Shown here: positions 62,829 through 64,000 of the stretch, piece by piece | Layout of the letters: every line of letters starts with the position of its first letter | Position numbering within the stretch: the stretch's first letter is position 1 | Assembly (NCBI GenBank): GCA_018401745.1 | Contig: JAGYJY010000010.1 | Coordinates: forward strand, 62,001 to 126,000 | Source of the DNA: Pirellulales bacterium | Lineage (GTDB): Bacteria; Planctomycetota; Planctomycetia; Pirellulales; UBA1268 | DNA length: 64,000 bases | Direction: 5' to 3' | Position numbers and translations under genes: made by a program | The notes under the pieces: generated by a model | What the model saw: only the letters and a program-made list of their open reading frames with translations | Database searches by the model: none | What the model was told of the DNA's origin: nothing

Positions 62829-64000
62829 ATGACGTCCCGTTTCTCCTGCGACTGCCGCGGCTGGATCATGCTTCTGGCTGCGGTCGTGGGGCTTGCCGCC
62901 TGCTGCCCCGGCAGGTCGCTGGGCCAGACCACCTCGCTGCCGCCGCCAGCAGCGTCATCGCTCGACAGGCTCGCGCAGGCACCCAGCGGCTACGGCACAC
63001 CGCTCTCACCACCCCCGCCCACCTGGGATCCCTTTGCCCCGCAGGCCACCCAGCTCCCTCCGCAGCAGCCGGCGGTGGTCGTGCCTCAGCAGCCGTTTGC
63101 CAACTCGGCAATGGGCGGCCAGCCCGGCTACCCGGGATACTCCACCACCGCGCCCAACGTGATGCCGACGCAGGGAACCGCGGGACAGCCCCAGCAGTAC
63201 CTCTTCCCCCCCGGGTATCCCCAGCAAAACTCCTCCTTTCAGCAGACGATGCGGCTGTTTCAGGGCATCCGCGGCAGCTGGGCCTACCTCGCCGGCGACG
63301 GCCAGGGAACGAACGTGGCCGTCAACGAGCTCGACACCACCGCCACCTTCGCGATCCCCTTCTTCCACAACTCACCAGCCAATCTCAACCATGCCCCGCT
63401 GCTGGTCACACCGGGCTTTGGTCTGCAGCTCTGGGATGGCCCGCAGACCACCGCGACGATGCTCGCCGATCTGCCACCCAACACCTACGACGGCTTTCTC
63501 GACGCCGCCTGGAACCCGCAGTTCACCCCGCTGTTTGGCGCAGAGCTTGGCGTTCGTGTGGGCGTGTTCACCAACTGGGACGTGTTTACCAACGACAGCT
63601 GGCGCATCATGGGCCGCGGCATCGGCACCATCAACCTCACGCCCACGATGCAAGGCAAGCTCGGTGTGGTCTACCTCGACCGAAACCTGGTCAAGATCCT
63701 GCCGGCAGGCGGTATCACCTGGACCCCCAACGCCGACTCCCGCTACGACATCTTCTTTCCGGCCCCGCGGGCTTCGCACAGAATCCTCAACGTCAACAAG
63801 CACTCCATCTGGTGGTATCTCGCCGGCGAGTACGGCGGCGGCGCCTGGACCTTCCGCCGCAGCACCGGGCAGATCTCCCCCTTCGACTACAACGACATCC
63901 GCGTGACCCTCGGCACGGAATGGATGCCGGTCACCGCCACCGGCCTGGCTGGCAACTTTGAGATCGGCTACGTGTTCTATCGGCAGCTCTTCTTCGTCGA
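62829..64000 (+). CDS. Outer-membrane beta-barrel protein (DUF6268-like), partial at the right edge
   Basis: The frame is open from ATG 62829 to the window end (390 codons visible). MTSRFSCDCRGWIMLLAAVVGLAACCPGRSLGQ is a signal peptide. A Pro/Gln-rich linker (residues 35-130) precedes a beta-barrel-like part: FQGIRGSWAYLAGDGQGTNVAVNELDTTATFAIPF, PLLVTPGFGLQLWDGPQ, LDAAWNPQFTPLFGAELGVRVG, LGVVYLDRNLVKILPAGGITWTPNADSRYDIFFPAP. It resembles the DUF6268 outer-membrane family, recognised from memory and needing a profile search. The C-terminus is missing. Confidence 0.8.
   Translation, partial: MTSRFSCDCRGWIMLLAAVVGLAACCPGRSLGQTTSLPPPAASSLDRLAQAPSGYGTPLSPPPPTWDPFAPQATQLPPQQPAVVVPQQPFANSAMGGQPGYPGYSTTAPNVMPTQGTAGQPQQYLFPPGYPQQNSSFQQTMRLFQGIRGSWAYLAGDGQGTNVAVNELDTTATFAIPFFHNSPANLNHAPLLVTPGFGLQLWDGPQTTATMLADLPPNTYDGFLDAAWNPQFTPLFGAELGVRVGVFTNWDVFTNDSWRIMGRGIGTINLTPTMQGKLGVVYLDRNLVKILPAGGITWTPNADSRYDIFFPAPRASHRILNVNKHSIWWYLAGEYGGGAWTFRRSTGQISPFDYNDIRVTLGTEWMPVTATGLAGNFEIGYVFYRQLFFV

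Overview
The window is a GC-rich bacterial chromosome segment with densely packed, mostly housekeeping and accessory metabolic genes. No taxon is named by the sequence. Several traits suggest a planctomycete, probably Pirellulales-like: two adjacent ClpP paralogues behind trigger factor, short Cys- or Pro-rich lipoproteins, a PmoA/DUF6807-type secreted protein, a lysine-rich histone H1-like mini-protein, and a nonphosphorylative fucose catabolic cluster. This placement is inference.

Layout. 1-966: a LolCDE/MacB-like ABC exporter (permease cut by the window edge). 1399-3453: an exported beta-rich protein divergent from GAPDH. 3642-8122: a lipoprotein (frameshifted), clpP-clpP-tig and tRNA-Gly. 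8540-11471: panB, a small lipoprotein, a 29-residue basic protein and an App1-like phosphatase. 11605-15577: a translation and secretion operon in the order ffh-rpsP-trmD-rplS-yraN on the minus strand; here S16 carries a long Ala/Pro/Glu repeat tail. 17329-29412: a surface polysaccharide locus with GDP-mannose dehydratase, a UDP-hexose epimerase family protein, four glycosyltransferases and a three-gene nucleotide-sugar module that looks like UDP-N-acetyl-L-quinovosamine or L-fucosamine synthesis. 29409-33219: a Baeyer-Villiger-type monooxygenase and sucCD. 33365-41727: lutA and, 5 kb further on, lutBC, separated by an esterase, a DNA adenine methylase, a CvpA-like protein and a GspE/PilB-like ATPase. 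41737-49539: an EVE protein, bioF, a second flavin monooxygenase, a giant AsmA-like protein and a MobA-like protein. 49700-58397: an accessory sugar-acid cluster that reads as oxidative L-fucose (or L-galactose) use. 58422-64000: an aminotransferase, a histone-like mini-gene with a strong terminator, an RlmM-like methyltransferase, BirA and an outer-membrane protein cut by the window edge.

How it fits together. The 51522-58397 genes provide uptake, mutarotation, sugar oxidation, lactone opening and a further dehydrogenase. The known nonphosphorylative L-fucose route ends in pyruvate and L-lactate, and LutABC in the same window would oxidise that L-lactate. No fuconate dehydratase or terminal hydrolase is visible here.

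Most notable signals. (1) A dispersed modular palindromic repeat occurs at four places, each time at the stop codon of a minus-strand gene; in one glycosyltransferase it supplies the last residues and the stop. (2) Eight otherwise intact genes are each broken by one single-base indel, several at homopolymers, which looks more like sequencing error than real decay. (3) Nineteen copies of a 15-bp repeat lie inside rpsP. (4) Two genuine mini-genes, of 29 and 48 codons, are rich in Lys/Arg.
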